Positions 17,196 through 26,489 of a DNA stretch of 44,512 nucleotides are shown here, in pieces. Under the pieces are notes generated by a model, which saw nothing but the letters and a program-made list of their open reading frames with translations, ran no database searches and was not told where the DNA came from. Origin of the DNA: Cognatishimia sp. F0-27. Lineage in GTDB: Bacteria; Pseudomonadota; Alphaproteobacteria; Rhodobacterales; Rhodobacteraceae. Position 1 is the first letter of the stretch. Every line of letters starts with the position of its first letter. Both the position numbers and the translations under genes were made by a program. The DNA lies in assembly GCF_020667845.1 (NCBI RefSeq), contig NZ_JAFMPQ010000040.1, positions 1-44,512 on the forward strand, written 5' to 3'.

Positions 17196-17684
17196 TCAGC
17201 CTTCAAGCAGGGTGCGCAGTTCTTCCTCGCTATCCTTTGTCAACGAAGTCTGCAGGACCTTACCCTTGCCGCGGAAGGCTTCCAGCCGGTCGAGCACCTT
17301 GTCCGCTGTTGCCTTTTTCACCAGCACAAACACGGCCGCGCCGCCCTCGGGTAGGCCCTTGCCCAGTTCTTTCATGAACTCGTCATTGATCCCGATATCG
17401 GTGAGCTTGCCGGACAGTGCACCGGCACCAGCCCCGACCGCGACACCAAGCAGCGGGTTCAGGAAGACCATTCCGATCAGGAGCCCCCAGAAGGAGCCGC
17501 CGGCCGCGCCTGCCGCGGTCAGATTGACGGGTTGATGCAGCTTGACCTTATCGTTCTCTTCGCGCGTGACGACAACAATGTCCTCCATCTCGATGAGATA
17601 CTCGGATTGGAGTTCGACGAGCGCTGCGCGCAGATCGAATGCCGTCTTGGTATCGTCGAATGTGACCGCGATGAGATTGGCCAT
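17196..17684 (-). CDS. DUF1269 family membrane protein
   Basis: 162 residues from the ATG at 17684, which has AAGGA 8 nt upstream. The start MANLIAVTFDDTKTAFDLRA and the following E-D-I-V-V-V-T segment are typical of DUF1269. A central glycine-rich membrane hairpin follows (GGSFWGLLIGMVFLNPLLGVAVGAGAGALSG), then a charged C-terminal domain with INDEFMKELGKGLPEGGAAVFVLVKK. Function unknown; members are often stress-linked. It lies between the sulfatase and FGE genes, divergent from FGE. Confidence 0.85.
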   Translation of the reverse strand: MANLIAVTFDDTKTAFDLRAALVELQSEYLIEMEDIVVVTREENDKVKLHQPVNLTAAGAAGGSFWGLLIGMVFLNPLLGVAVGAGAGALSGKLTDIGINDEFMKELGKGLPEGGAAVFVLVKKATADKVLDRLEAFRGKGKVLQTSLTKDSEEELRTLLEG

Positions 17685-17821
17685 GCGAATCATCCTTGCA
17701 TTGGTTACATTACGCTGACTATGGCCATGATTTATGACACTTTCTACTCTTTGTGCCTGGTTTTCAGCACTCGGCCGGTCGTCGCACAGGATGCGGTTGG
17801 GGCTCGTGTTTCTTCGGGTAG

Positions 17822-18775
17822 ATGGTTGTGAAGAAACGTCAGTCCTGTTGCGCGCCCGAGGCTGCACCCGGAACCGGCAAAGGACCGCGAACGGAGATCG
17901 CATCAGAAGCCCGGTTGGCGAACGCACATGTCGCAACCGTCACCTTGTCCGGCGGGGCCTTCTGGATGGGAAATGAGGGCGTTGGATCCTACGCCCAAGA
18001 CGGGGAGGGACCGCGCCACGAGGTCCTGCTTGACCCGTTCGGCCTGTCAGCGACATGTGTCACGAACGAGGATTACGCCGCTTTTGTCTCCGCGACCGGT
18101 TATCGAACCGATGCCGAGCGACTTGGTGCCTCTTTCGTGTTTGGCGGCCTGCTGCCGGACGATTTTCCACCGACCCGGGGCGTTGCGGCGGCCCCTTGGT
18201 GGCGCGAGGTTCTCGGGGCGTCGTGGAAGCAGCCGGAGGGCGAGGGATCGGACATCGAAGGCCGCATGGATCACCCTGTCGTGCACGTCACCTGGCACGA
18301 CGCGATGGCGTTTTGCGCGTGGAGCGGCACGCGGCTGCCAACAGAGGCGGAATGGGAATACGCCGCCCGCGGCGGCCACGCAGATGCTCCCTTTCCCTGG
18401 GGTGACGAACTCGAGCCGAACGGCGCGCACCGGATGAACGTGTTTCAGGGCCGCTTTCCCGGCGAGAATACGGAGGAGGATGGCTGGGCCGGCACCTGTC
18501 CGGTGCAGACATTTCCGCCGAACGGCTTTGGCCTCTTCGAGATGACAGGCAATGTCTGGGAATGGTGTGCGGATTGGTTTGCTACCGATACCTACCGCAA
18601 CTCGCCCCTGCACAATCCGCGCGGACCGGATCGAGGGCAGGCGCGGGTCATGCGCGGCGGTTCCTACCTGTGTCACGCGAGTTACTGCCGTCGTTACCGG
18701 GTGGATGCCCGGAGTGCCAACACGCCCGATAGCAGCGCCGGCAATATCGGTTTTCGGGTGGCGCGGGATCTCTGA
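17822..18775 (+). CDS. Formylglycine-generating enzyme (SUMF1/EgtB/PvdO family)
   Basis: 317 residues. The N-terminal SCCAPEA stretch is common in bacterial FGEs. The core has GGAFWMGNE, then PVVHVTWHDAMAFCAWSGTRLPTEAEWEYAARGG, GNVWEWCADWF, and RGGSYLCHASYCRRYRVDAR. In the last block C284 and C289 have the five-residue offset of the copper-binding catalytic cysteine pair of true FGEs, so this is an active-type FGE rather than a generic family member. It would oxidise C80 in the CSPTR of the neighbouring sulfatase. Confidence 0.92.
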   Translation: MVVKKRQSCCAPEAAPGTGKGPRTEIASEARLANAHVATVTLSGGAFWMGNEGVGSYAQDGEGPRHEVLLDPFGLSATCVTNEDYAAFVSATGYRTDAERLGASFVFGGLLPDDFPPTRGVAAAPWWREVLGASWKQPEGEGSDIEGRMDHPVVHVTWHDAMAFCAWSGTRLPTEAEWEYAARGGHADAPFPWGDELEPNGAHRMNVFQGRFPGENTEEDGWAGTCPVQTFPPNGFGLFEMTGNVWEWCADWFATDTYRNSPLHNPRGPDRGQARVMRGGSYLCHASYCRRYRVDARSANTPDSSAGNIGFRVARDL

Positions 18776-19488
18776 CCCGCCGCTGAACACTTTGGGTCTT
18801 TCGCACGACGTGGCATTCTCGTCTTCGCCGTTGCCGACATAGCCGCATTGGGGCTCGCGTTGGCTTTTCAGCGGGTCATCACCCCGCGCCAAAACGTCCG
18901 CAACCTGGCCCTGATACGCTTGGCCCATGTCGTTTTCGCCCCCGTCGCCGCTACCGGGCATCGCGCGGGTCTTCTCGCTTGACGACCGGGTTTCGAGCGG
19001 TCTCGGGCTGGCCGGTGCACCCTTCTTGCCAAAGCTTGCCGAGACGGCAGTCGGACCGATCGCGGGGTCGCAAGGCTTCACCGGAATGAAGCGCTTCACC
19101 CTGTCGTTCGTCCGGCGCGCCATGAGGGCACGCATCCGGGTCTCCCTTCGGGAAAGTGTTGCCGATGCTCGGGAGATCGAACCGGGTGGCGCGCGGCGGC
19201 CAAAGCTTTGTCCTGACTTTTGTCCTGACTTCAGTCTCTTGCTGATACGCCCGGTGGAGAGCTCGGCTGCGCAGCGGCGAGACGAGACGGAAGAGGCATC
19301 ACCCGAAACCGACCCCTGTCTGCTCCCGAGCTTCATGGCTGACGCGCGCACGATCCTGAGATCCGCTCCGGGCCTATCCGCGACCGCAGGCGATCTCTCC
19401 CAAGCATCCATTCTCAGGTATCGCACCGGTTCGGTCGTGGGACAGCGTTGCCGGAGTGCGAGCCCTGCGCGGCGGCGTGCCATGGGGC
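18776..19488. other. Long intergenic region between the sulfatase module and the catabolic island
   Basis: About 710 nt. Open frames occur on both strands (for example 18927-19643 plus), but they have no Shine-Dalgarno, no hydrophobic or domain pattern, and continue into neighbouring genes. A short direct repeat, TTGTCCTGACTT, occurs twice close to 19206-19230. No RNA gene or mobile element is recognised. It marks the left boundary of the catabolic island. Confidence 0.5.
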
Positions 19489-20160
19489 TTAGAGGTATCG
19501 CAGGCCCTTCTGCGCGAGCCGTTCGCGCATTTTGTACATGTCGAGGCCCAGCTCTCCCGAGGCCAGGCGCTGCCGCTTCTCCTCCTCCAACGCGAGGCGG
19601 GCGCGCGCCTTTTCAAGGACCTCAGCCGCGTCTTCGCGTTTGACCACACAGACCCCGTCGTCATCGGCCAGAACAACATCACCGGGTGCCACCGCGGCAC
19701 CGGCGCAGACCACGGGCACATTGACGGAGCCCAGTGTTTCCTTGACCGTCCCCTGCGCGCAAATTGCCTTGGACCAGACCGGGAAGCCCATATCCTCAAG
19801 CTCCACGACATCGCGCACACCGGCATCGATGATCAGACCCCGGCAGCCCTGTGCCATGGCGGAGGTCGCCAGCAGATCGCCGAAATACCCGGCATCTGAA
19901 GGCCCGGTCACCGCCAGCACCATGACATCGCCGGGCTGTAGCTGCTCGATCGCCACATGCAGCATCCAGTTGTCCGCAGGCGGGGCGAGGATCGTCAGGG
20001 CAGAGCCACCAACGCGGGCCCCCCGGTAGATCGGACGCATGTAGGAGGCGAGCAGGCCGATCCGGCCCTGGGCTTCGTGCACGGTCGCCACGCCGCAATT
20101 CGCCAGCGCGTCGATGACCTCTTGGTCGGCGCGCTCGATGTTCTGAACAACGACGCTCAA
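19489..20160 (-). CDS. ligK: RraA-like 4-carboxy-4-hydroxy-2-oxoadipate aldolase / oxaloacetate decarboxylase
   Basis: 223 residues from a TTG at 20160 that overlaps the GalB stop. The sequence follows the class II LigK/GalC/HMG-aldolase family of the RraA fold: [13 protein letters not shown] near the start, then [33 protein letters not shown] (substrate and metal site, R and D) and [20 protein letters not shown]. The enzyme cleaves 4-carboxy-4-hydroxy-2-oxoadipate to pyruvate and oxaloacetate. Coupling to a GalB hydratase, which makes that substrate, supports the assignment over other RraA-fold roles such as RNase E regulation. Confidence 0.85.
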   Translation of the reverse strand: MSVVVQNIERADQEVIDALANCGVATVHEAQGRIGLLASYMRPIYRGARVGGSALTILAPPADNWMLHVAIEQLQPGDVMVLAVTGPSDAGYFGDLLATSAMAQGCRGLIIDAGVRDVVELEDMGFPVWSKAICAQGTVKETLGSVNVPVVCAGAAVAPGDVVLADDDGVCVVKREDAAEVLEKARARLALEEEKRQRLASGELGLDMYKMRERLAQKGLRYL

Positions 20161-20888
20161 AGCGCATCCACCGTGCGCGGAAAGACGCTTTGGAAGCCTT
20201 CCGCATACCTGCACTCGCGCCCGCCCGACATACCGCCAGAATTGCGTTTGAAGTGGTTTGCACGCTGTTGTGCCACGCGTGTGTAGTAGTCCCACAAATG
20301 CACCTGACCGTTCATCGCCTCCATGGCGGAGCGCTTCTTGTCCCACACGGACGTGACATCGAGAAATGTGTCCGGTTTCCAGCCCATCTGCTCGGTCTGA
20401 TGCGGCTCGAACAGGTAGAGTTGTGGCGCGCCGAGGACCTGTTCGCCGGGGTTGTGGCCCCAGGCCTGCGCGATCATCCGCGCCTCCAACGCGATCTGCG
20501 TCATATACATGTGATCGGTGTTGTAGGGGTCATATTGGCTGTGGCTCATCATGAAGTCGGGCTGGACGGCACGGATCAGATCGACCAGCCTGAACTTGTC
20601 GTCCCGGTTCAGCTCCAACGGGTAATCGCCAAGATCGAAGCATTCCAGCGCATGGACGCCTAAGGCCTTCGCGGCCGCTTCCGCCTCGCTGCGGCGGATG
20701 GCCTTGACCTCCTGCAAGAGCTTGCCCTCCTTCCACAATCTCGCGCTTTCACCGCGCTCACCAAAGGACATGCAGGCGACGGTGACCTCGTACCCAAGTT
20801 CTGCATGCAAGGCGATGGCCCCGCCGCAGCGCCAAACGAAATCGGCGGCATGGGCCGATAGGATCAACGCGGTCTTCTTGTCTGCCAT
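20157..20888 (-). CDS. galB: 4-oxalomesaconate hydratase (GalB, PIG-L-like fold)
   Basis: 243 residues from the ATG at 20888. The N-terminal [20 protein letters not shown] is the GalB version of the PIG-L metal motif (S-A-H-x-A-D-F-V-W-R), and [14 protein letters not shown] completes the zinc site. The C-terminal half, with [14 protein letters not shown], also agrees with GalB. The enzyme hydrates 4-oxalomesaconate to 4-carboxy-4-hydroxy-2-oxoadipate, the substrate of the coupled aldolase. This places the lower pathway in the gallate/protocatechuate meta-cleavage family, although no ring-cleavage dioxygenase gene is nearby. Confidence 0.88.
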   Translation of the reverse strand: MADKKTALILSAHAADFVWRCGGAIALHAELGYEVTVACMSFGERGESARLWKEGKLLQEVKAIRRSEAEAAAKALGVHALECFDLGDYPLELNRDDKFRLVDLIRAVQPDFMMSHSQYDPYNTDHMYMTQIALEARMIAQAWGHNPGEQVLGAPQLYLFEPHQTEQMGWKPDTFLDVTSVWDKKRSAMEAMNGQVHLWDYYTRVAQQRANHFKRNSGGMSGGRECRYAEGFQSVFPRTVDAL

Positions 20889-21021
20889 GAACGATGCCCC
20901 CGGATCATCTACGCCGATAATAGTCATGAGACCGGCGCCGCGGGAAACACAAATCAGGTCCTGGTCCAAAAGAATTCGGACCGTTGGGGTGTGCGTGGGG
21001 CGCGGCCTGGCGTTACTAAGT

Positions 21022-21037
21022 CTGTCACCGATGACAG
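21022..21037. promoter_or_regulatory. Palindrome upstream of 21066, candidate operator
   Basis: CTGTCA-CCGA-TGACAG is a perfect 6-bp inverted repeat with a 4-nt centre. It lies in the 177-nt space between the divergent galB and 21066-21767 genes, 28 nt before the latter's ATG. It has the shape of a dimeric repressor or activator site. Its TGTCA half also occurs in the GT-N3-AC sites elsewhere in the island, but the geometry differs, so a second regulator is possible. Confidence 0.4.
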
Positions 21038-21065
21038 GCGAGCATTGCGCAGGGGCTCCAAAGAC

Positions 21066-21767
21066 ATGCGGCAGGATCTGGCTGGAATAGCCGCGGGCGA
21101 CGTCCTGCGTGTGGCAATCAATACGGCGAACAAGGCGCTGGTGACATCTCAGGGCGGCGTGCTGTGCGGCGTCTGTCCGGCGCTGGCGCAGCGGCTTGGC
21201 ACAGGTCTTGGCCTAAAGATCGAGGCGGTGATCTACGACGGCGCAGGCAAGGTGTTCGCCGATGCAGAGCGCGATGTCTGGGACGTGGCGTTCCTTGCGA
21301 TCGACGCGACCCGTGCTTCGCGGGTGAGCTTTACCCGGGCGTATCATGTGATCGAGGCGACATACGCCGCGCGTGCGTCTTCACAGATCCGGGATGCGGC
21401 GGAGGCGGACCGCGAAGGCGTCAAGCTCCTGACATCGACCGGCTCCGCCTATGACATGCATCTCCGCGCAAATCTGCGCCACGCCCAGTTGGAGCATTCC
21501 GGCACGCCACCCGAAAGCTTTGAGGAATTCCGCGCCGGGCGGTGCGACCTCGTCGCCGGTGTGCGTGCCTCGTTGGAGGGCGCGTTTGGTGGAGATGCCA
21601 ATTTCCAGATCTTGTCGGGGAAGATTACCAGCGTCTCGCAGGCCATGGTCTTGCCCGGGCGCGACAACCCGCTGATCGCGGCCTTGGACGCGTTCGTTGA
21701 ACAGGCCATCGCGGAGGGCTTTGTCGCGCATGCGTTGGACAATCCGGAGACCGGGCGTTTGGTGTGA
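21066..21767 (+). CDS. Periplasmic-binding-protein-fold (SBP_bac_3-like) protein without signal peptide
   Basis: 233 residues from the ATG at 21066. It starts as a class 3 solute-binding domain (VLRVAINTANKALVTSQGGVLCGVCPALAQRLGTGLGL, then VWDVAFLAIDATRASRVSFT) and runs to the end of that fold. There is no signal peptide or lipobox, so the protein should stay in the cytoplasm. No ABC permease or ATPase is encoded nearby. It may be a ligand sensor or an enzyme built on the binding-protein fold. It stands divergent from galB and is the first of three such proteins in the island. Confidence 0.7.
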   Translation: MRQDLAGIAAGDVLRVAINTANKALVTSQGGVLCGVCPALAQRLGTGLGLKIEAVIYDGAGKVFADAERDVWDVAFLAIDATRASRVSFTRAYHVIEATYAARASSQIRDAAEADREGVKLLTSTGSAYDMHLRANLRHAQLEHSGTPPESFEEFRAGRCDLVAGVRASLEGAFGGDANFQILSGKITSVSQAMVLPGRDNPLIAALDAFVEQAIAEGFVAHALDNPETGRLV

Positions 21768-21811
21768 GCGCGGTGGAGTGAGGCGATTTTGAACAGGCCG
21801 ATCGCAGCGAT

Positions 21812-22678
21812 CTAGGAAAGCAATTCGCTGCCCGCCCCAAAGACATCGTCAAAACGCATCGCGCGGCGGGTGAGGCCTTGCCTGTGGATGGAGCCCAAGA
21901 GCACGTCCACCGACCCCCGCAAGGCGTCCGCCCCCATGGGCAACAGGTCAGGGCCATCGATATCCAGCTCGGCCTTGGCCGACATGAGACCCTCCGCCAC
22001 CGTGCGAACGCGGTCGGGCGCGGTCGCCGCACATTTTGCGGTCACGGCAAGCACATGGTTGATCTGGACGACGCCGGTGCGGCGCAAACTCTGCTGCGCC
22101 GCTGCATCGGGATCAGGGATCACCGGGCACACCCAATCCTCGCCGGGCATGTCGTTTCCGAAGATCGCCGCATCGACGAGGCCGTCGCGCAGAAGTTCGT
22201 AGGTCGGCGTGGCATCCGGATCGCGCAGGACGTTGTCGGGCTCCGGTGCGCCTCGGACATGCGGCCCTTCATGCGTGACCCAAGTGATCTTGCGGGTGTC
22301 AACACCATACTCGGTGTCCAGGATCGTACGCGCCCAAGCGCCCGTTGTCTGGCTATAGGCGCGGACGGCCACGCGCTTGCCTTCAAGATCTTTTGGGGAC
22401 AGCTGGCTGAATCGTGCGTTCTGGACGGTGCATTTGTGCTGAAACCTCGCGGCGATGGTGAGGGGCAGGGGGATGATCGCGCGCCCGGCCTCGACCGCTT
22501 GAATGGCGGTCACGATGGCGAGCTCTGCGATATCAAAGGCGCAGTCCTCGACCATCGGGCGAAAGGCGCGATGGATCGGCGACACATCGACAGGTGCAAG
22601 ACCAAGGCCCTGCGCGTGACCGTCAAGAAAGGCACGGGCAATCGGGCTTTTCCCCATGGCAATGGTGAGCGCGTTCAT
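21812..22678 (-). CDS. SBP-fold protein resembling 4,5-dihydroxyphthalate decarboxylase (Pht5-like)
   Basis: 288 residues with no signal peptide. The N-terminus (LTIAMGKSPIARAFLDG) and the block FRPMVEDCAFDIAELAIVTAIQAVEAGRAIIPLPLTIAARFQH follow the pattern of Pht5-type proteins, which are cytoplasmic decarboxylases with a solute-binding-protein (NMT1-like) fold. The later DLEGKRVAVRAYSQTTGAWART and DGLVDAAIFGND segments match the same fold. It overlaps the amidohydrolase gene by an ATGA junction. A decarboxylase or other lyase role is inferred from this resemblance, not shown. Confidence 0.6.
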   Translation of the reverse strand: MNALTIAMGKSPIARAFLDGHAQGLGLAPVDVSPIHRAFRPMVEDCAFDIAELAIVTAIQAVEAGRAIIPLPLTIAARFQHKCTVQNARFSQLSPKDLEGKRVAVRAYSQTTGAWARTILDTEYGVDTRKITWVTHEGPHVRGAPEPDNVLRDPDATPTYELLRDGLVDAAIFGNDMPGEDWVCPVIPDPDAAAQQSLRRTGVVQINHVLAVTAKCAATAPDRVRTVAEGLMSAKAELDIDGPDLLPMGADALRGSVDVLLGSIHRQGLTRRAMRFDDVFGAGSELLS

Positions 22679-23532
22679 GCCGGGTCTTTCAGCGCCGGAT
22701 AAAGCGACAACGCGGTGCCCGACAGGATGGCCTCTTGCTGATCCTTATCCAGCATCGCGACAGCCTCCCGTGCCCGCGCGACGAGGGTGGGCAAGGGCGT
22801 GTCCGCGGCAGGGAAATTCGAGCCCCATGCCACGCGATCGGCGCCAAACGTCTCCATCAGGTGCGCCATGAATGCGGGCAAGGTGGACTGCCCGCTTTCC
22901 GCGGCTTTGATGTTGCGAAGGGTCATTTTGAGGTGAACGCCGGGGAATGCCGCCAACTCCCACAGGCCAGACGCCGCGGCATAGGGCGGACCGTCACTGA
23001 GCTCGGGCCGCGCAAGGTGGTCGATGATCACGTGCGCATCGGGAAACCGCTGTACCAAATCGCGCAGCATCGGCACCCCTGGCGGGCGCATTTGCACGCA
23101 GATCGGCAGGCCGATGTCGCTGGCGTATTGCCACGCGGGGTGGCTTGCCGGATCGTTGAGCCATGTCGACTGTCCCTGCACGGTGCTCCCTGCTGTGAAC
23201 AGGCGCAGGCCCGTCAGGTTGCGCCCCATCCAATAGTCGATCTTTTCGATCGCATCCGCCGCCAGAACGTCGACGGAAAACACCCCCGTCAGCCGCGTCG
23301 GATGGGCGGCGACGGCCTCGGCCACATAGGTATTGTCATGGCCGTATGCGGTGGAGGCCTGCACGACCACGGCTTTTTCGATGCCGGCGGCATCCATCTG
23401 CGCGATCAGGTCTTCATGCGTGATCGGATGCTTGGAGGACCATGTCGATTGCGTGCCGCCCAGAGGGGTCAGCGGGTAACGCTCCGTATCCGGAGAGATC
23501 ACGTGAGGATGGATGTCGATGATCGTGCCCAT
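22675..23532 (-). CDS. Amidohydrolase 2 family metal-dependent hydrolase
   Basis: 285 residues. The TIM-barrel hydrolase motifs are DIHPHV at the N-terminus (D-x-H-x-H metal site), VVVQASTAYGHDN, VIIDHLARPE and AWGSNFP near the end. Families with this plan include 2-pyrone-4,6-dicarboxylate lactonase (LigI), gamma-resorcylate decarboxylase and related lactonases or decarboxylases. The exact reaction cannot be read from sequence. Its place between a Pht5-like gene and ubiX suggests that it opens a ring or lactone, or decarboxylates an intermediate. Confidence 0.8.
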   Translation of the reverse strand: MGTIIDIHPHVISPDTERYPLTPLGGTQSTWSSKHPITHEDLIAQMDAAGIEKAVVVQASTAYGHDNTYVAEAVAAHPTRLTGVFSVDVLAADAIEKIDYWMGRNLTGLRLFTAGSTVQGQSTWLNDPASHPAWQYASDIGLPICVQMRPPGVPMLRDLVQRFPDAHVIIDHLARPELSDGPPYAAASGLWELAAFPGVHLKMTLRNIKAAESGQSTLPAFMAHLMETFGADRVAWGSNFPAADTPLPTLVARAREAVAMLDKDQQEAILSGTALSLYPALKDPA

Positions 23533-23550
23533 GGCGCGCTCCTTTGTGGG

Positions 23551-24147
23551 TCAGGATGATCCGTCTTCATCTTCTGTCCAACGGCGGACGTGCGGGAGGT
23601 GAATATCGAAAAGGTCGAGGGCGCGGCCCACGGATTGATCGACCATGTCCATCAGAGTTTTCGGCTTGCTGTAGAAGGCGGGCACCGGTGGCATCACGAT
23701 GGCTCCGTTGCGCGTGGCCTGCTCCATCAGGGCGATGTGACCGGCGTGCAGCGGCGTTTCGCGGAACATCAGCACCAGTCGGCGGCGTTCCTTGAGGCAA
23801 ACGTCAGCGGCGCGTGGGATCAGTTCGCCGGCATTGCAGGTCGCGATGTTGGACAGGGTTTTGACAGTGCAGGGCGCCACGAGCATCCCCGCCGTGCGGT
23901 ACGACCCCGACGACAACGACGCCGCGATATCACGGTGATTGTAGAGTACGTCGGGCAGGGCGCGCATCTCGTCCGGATCCATGTCCACTTCATCTTTTGC
24001 GGTGAGGAAGGCAGACGGCGAGATGACCGCGTGGGTTTCAATCTCTGGTGCATCGCGCAGCAATTGCAGCGCGCGGATGCCATAGATCACCCCCGACGCC
24101 CCGGTGATCGCGATGATCATCCGTGTTTTCCTGGTGTCGTCGTTCAT
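23551..24147 (-). CDS. UbiX-family flavin prenyltransferase
   Basis: 198 residues. The core motifs IAITGASGVIYGIRALQLL, LVAPCTVKTLSNIATC and RETPLHAGHIALMEQATRNG are typical of UbiX/Pad1/LpdB enzymes that make prenylated FMN from reduced FMN and dimethylallyl phosphate. The ATG at 24147 overlaps the stop of the upstream Mo-hydroxylase gene (ATGA). The partner that needs the cofactor is the UbiD-family decarboxylase at 33534-35159 in the same island, so this copy is probably dedicated to catabolism rather than to ubiquinone synthesis. Confidence 0.92.
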   Translation of the reverse strand: MNDDTRKTRMIIAITGASGVIYGIRALQLLRDAPEIETHAVISPSAFLTAKDEVDMDPDEMRALPDVLYNHRDIAASLSSGSYRTAGMLVAPCTVKTLSNIATCNAGELIPRAADVCLKERRRLVLMFRETPLHAGHIALMEQATRNGAIVMPPVPAFYSKPKTLMDMVDQSVGRALDLFDIHLPHVRRWTEDEDGSS

Positions 24148-26432
24148 GTGTCAAACCCTTGCAATGCTTGCCACACTCTGGCCGGAGACGCGGGCATGTC
24201 CAAATGCGAAATGCCCCGTGTCGAAAGCGCGTCGCAAACCGCATTGATGGACGCGGCAACCGCGCCGACGGTTCCTGCCTCGCCGACGCCCTTTGCGCCA
24301 AGCGGGTTGTTCAGGGTCGGAACGGGGTGGCTCAGGATATGGGCCCCGGGAAGGTCTGTGGCGCGTGGCATGGCATAGTCCATGAAGCTGGCCGAAAGAA
24401 CCTGGCCGCTGTCGGGATCATAGGCGATGTTTTCCATAAGCGCCTGACCAATACCCTGCGCGACACCTCCGGCGACCTGACCCTTGACGAGCAAGGGGTT
24501 GGTCTCGATTCCGACGTCATCCACAACGGTATAGCGCTCCACCGAGACCGCACCCGTGTCCGGATCGATCTCGATCTCGCAGATGTGGCACCCGTTGGGG
24601 AAAGTCGCACCGGTCGCGGAGGCTTTGACCTCGATCTCTATTGCGCTGCCGGACGCAGACACCGCCTCAAGAAACGTCACGGTTTGACCATCCGGAGCGC
24701 GAAAGCGCGTGTCTGCAAATGTCACGTCATCAGGAGCGCAGTTCAGCATCTTCGCGGCTGTCGGGCGCGCCGTTTCAATCGCGTCAGACATGGCTTGCCA
24801 AAGCGCCGTTCCCGCCGCTGTCAGGCTGCGTGATCCGAAGGTGCCGGTTCCGTCGGGCACCGTGCCGGTGTCCCCGTTCACGAAGTCGATGGCTTCGGGA
24901 TCAAGGCCCAAACGATCATGAACCAACTGCCGGAATGCGGTTGGATGGCCCTGGCCAGCGTTGCAACTGCCCAAAACGATCCGGCCGTTGCCCTGCGTCG
25001 CCACTGTGAGTGCGGCGTACTCCGGATGTGGCTTGCTGACGGGACCACCGGCAATCTCGATCGGGTTGGCAATACCGATGCCGCGCAGCTTGCCGGTGGC
25101 CTCACTGGCGCTGCGGCGGGCGGGAAACCCGTTCCAATCGGCGGCCAGCAGCGTGCGATCCAGTATGGCTTCGAATTCACCACTGTCATAGCGCCAGCCA
25201 AGCGGATTGTCGTAGGGAAGCGCATCGCGCGTGATCATGTTCAGGCGTCGCAGATCCACCCGGTCCATGCCGACATCCAGAGCGGCAAGGTCAAGCATCC
25301 GTTCGATGATATAGGTGGCCTCGGGCCGACCGGCCCCCCGATATGGCGCGACCTGCTGGCAGTTGGTGAAGACGCCGCTGATCGTCACATGGATCGCGGG
25401 CGTGGTGTAGACGCCACCCAGCCCTGCCACGTTGGCCACGGGAGGGTGTGTGGTCGCCGGGCCAAGGCACGCGCCGATCCCGGCGGTGATCTGCACGTCG
25501 AGCGCAAGGATCCGTCCGTCCTTGTCCAGCGCGATCGCGGCATCCGCATATTGATCGCGGCCATGGGCGTCGGACAGGAAGGACTCGGTCCGGGTGGCGG
25601 ACCACACCACCGCTTGCCCCGTGCGACGCGCGGCCCAAAGCGCCAGCGCATACTCCGGATAGGCCGCGTTCTTCATCCCGAAAGACCCGCCTGTGTCACC
25701 GGCGACCACGCGGATCGTCGCCGGATCGACGCCCAGTACCGGCCCGAGGTCCTTGGCAATCCGGTGCGGGGTCTGCGTGCCTGCATCAAGGCGATAACCC
25801 GTGCCGTCATGCCGGGCTATCGCTGCGCGCGGCTCAAGCGCGGCGGCAGTGACGCGGTTGATGCGCAAGCGTGCGCGGGTGACGTGCGCGGCTTGTTTGA
25901 AGCCGTCGTCCACAGCGTCCCGGTCACCCTTCTCGACATGGAAGCAGATGTTGTCGGGCATGTCCGGCCAGACCCGTGGCGCTCCCGGCGCAATCGCTGC
26001 AAGCGGATCGGTCACCGGTTCCCGGTCGTCGAAATCCACGACGATGGCCTCTGCGGCATCTTCTGCTTGCGCCCTGGTCTGCGCGATGACTGCCACGATC
26101 GGGTGCCCGACATATTGGATCAGGTCGGTCGCCAGCGGATAGAGATCGGGAACCGCCATGTCGCGCCCACCGGGACCGGGGTGGATGATCCTTGGCTTGA
26201 AGCTCCCGATCCCGTCCGTCGCCTGCTCCGTCGCGGTCAAGACGTCAACCACTCCGGGCATGGCTTTTGCGCCTTCGACATCAAGCTCGGTCAGCCTGCC
26301 CGCAGCGGTCGAGGAGCGCACAAGAACCATGTGCAACGCATCCTTCGGCACCCGGTCGAGCGTGAAGTCACCGCCGCCGCGAAGGTGGGCATCGTCTTCG
26401 ACACGTGTCTTCGATTGACCGATTTTCCACAT
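24144..26432 (-). CDS. Xanthine dehydrogenase family molybdopterin-binding subunit (large subunit 1)
   Basis: 762 residues from the ATG at 26432 (GAGGGGGC upstream). It has an N-terminal aldehyde-oxidase/xanthine-dehydrogenase a/b hammerhead (EDDAHLRGGGDFTLD), then GDTGGSFGMKNAAYPEY, the active-site loop PYRGAGRPEATYIIERMLDLAA of form II CoxL-like enzymes, NAGQGHPTAF, and a C-terminal GAKGVGEAGTVGA with the catalytic Glu. It should hydroxylate a carbon next to a ring heteroatom or carbonyl using water. Electron-transfer subunits are not in this operon but in the divergent one, which has its own large subunit. Confidence 0.9.
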   Translation of the reverse strand: MWKIGQSKTRVEDDAHLRGGGDFTLDRVPKDALHMVLVRSSTAAGRLTELDVEGAKAMPGVVDVLTATEQATDGIGSFKPRIIHPGPGGRDMAVPDLYPLATDLIQYVGHPIVAVIAQTRAQAEDAAEAIVVDFDDREPVTDPLAAIAPGAPRVWPDMPDNICFHVEKGDRDAVDDGFKQAAHVTRARLRINRVTAAALEPRAAIARHDGTGYRLDAGTQTPHRIAKDLGPVLGVDPATIRVVAGDTGGSFGMKNAAYPEYALALWAARRTGQAVVWSATRTESFLSDAHGRDQYADAAIALDKDGRILALDVQITAGIGACLGPATTHPPVANVAGLGGVYTTPAIHVTISGVFTNCQQVAPYRGAGRPEATYIIERMLDLAALDVGMDRVDLRRLNMITRDALPYDNPLGWRYDSGEFEAILDRTLLAADWNGFPARRSASEATGKLRGIGIANPIEIAGGPVSKPHPEYAALTVATQGNGRIVLGSCNAGQGHPTAFRQLVHDRLGLDPEAIDFVNGDTGTVPDGTGTFGSRSLTAAGTALWQAMSDAIETARPTAAKMLNCAPDDVTFADTRFRAPDGQTVTFLEAVSASGSAIEIEVKASATGATFPNGCHICEIEIDPDTGAVSVERYTVVDDVGIETNPLLVKGQVAGGVAQGIGQALMENIAYDPDSGQVLSASFMDYAMPRATDLPGAHILSHPVPTLNNPLGAKGVGEAGTVGAVAASINAVCDALSTRGISHLDMPASPARVWQALQGFDT

Positions 26433-26489
26433 GTGTCGCCCCCTCGCGCCGCCGCACAAAGGGGCTGCACATTGACCTCGTCCTGAAAA

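Noticed and set aside
18927-19643. A 238-codon plus-strand open frame, and a long minus-strand frame (18047-19483), over the same region
   Set aside because: High-GC open frames with no Shine-Dalgarno, no hydrophobic or domain pattern, and extension into genes on the other strand (FGE and the aldolase). Treated as chance open frames.
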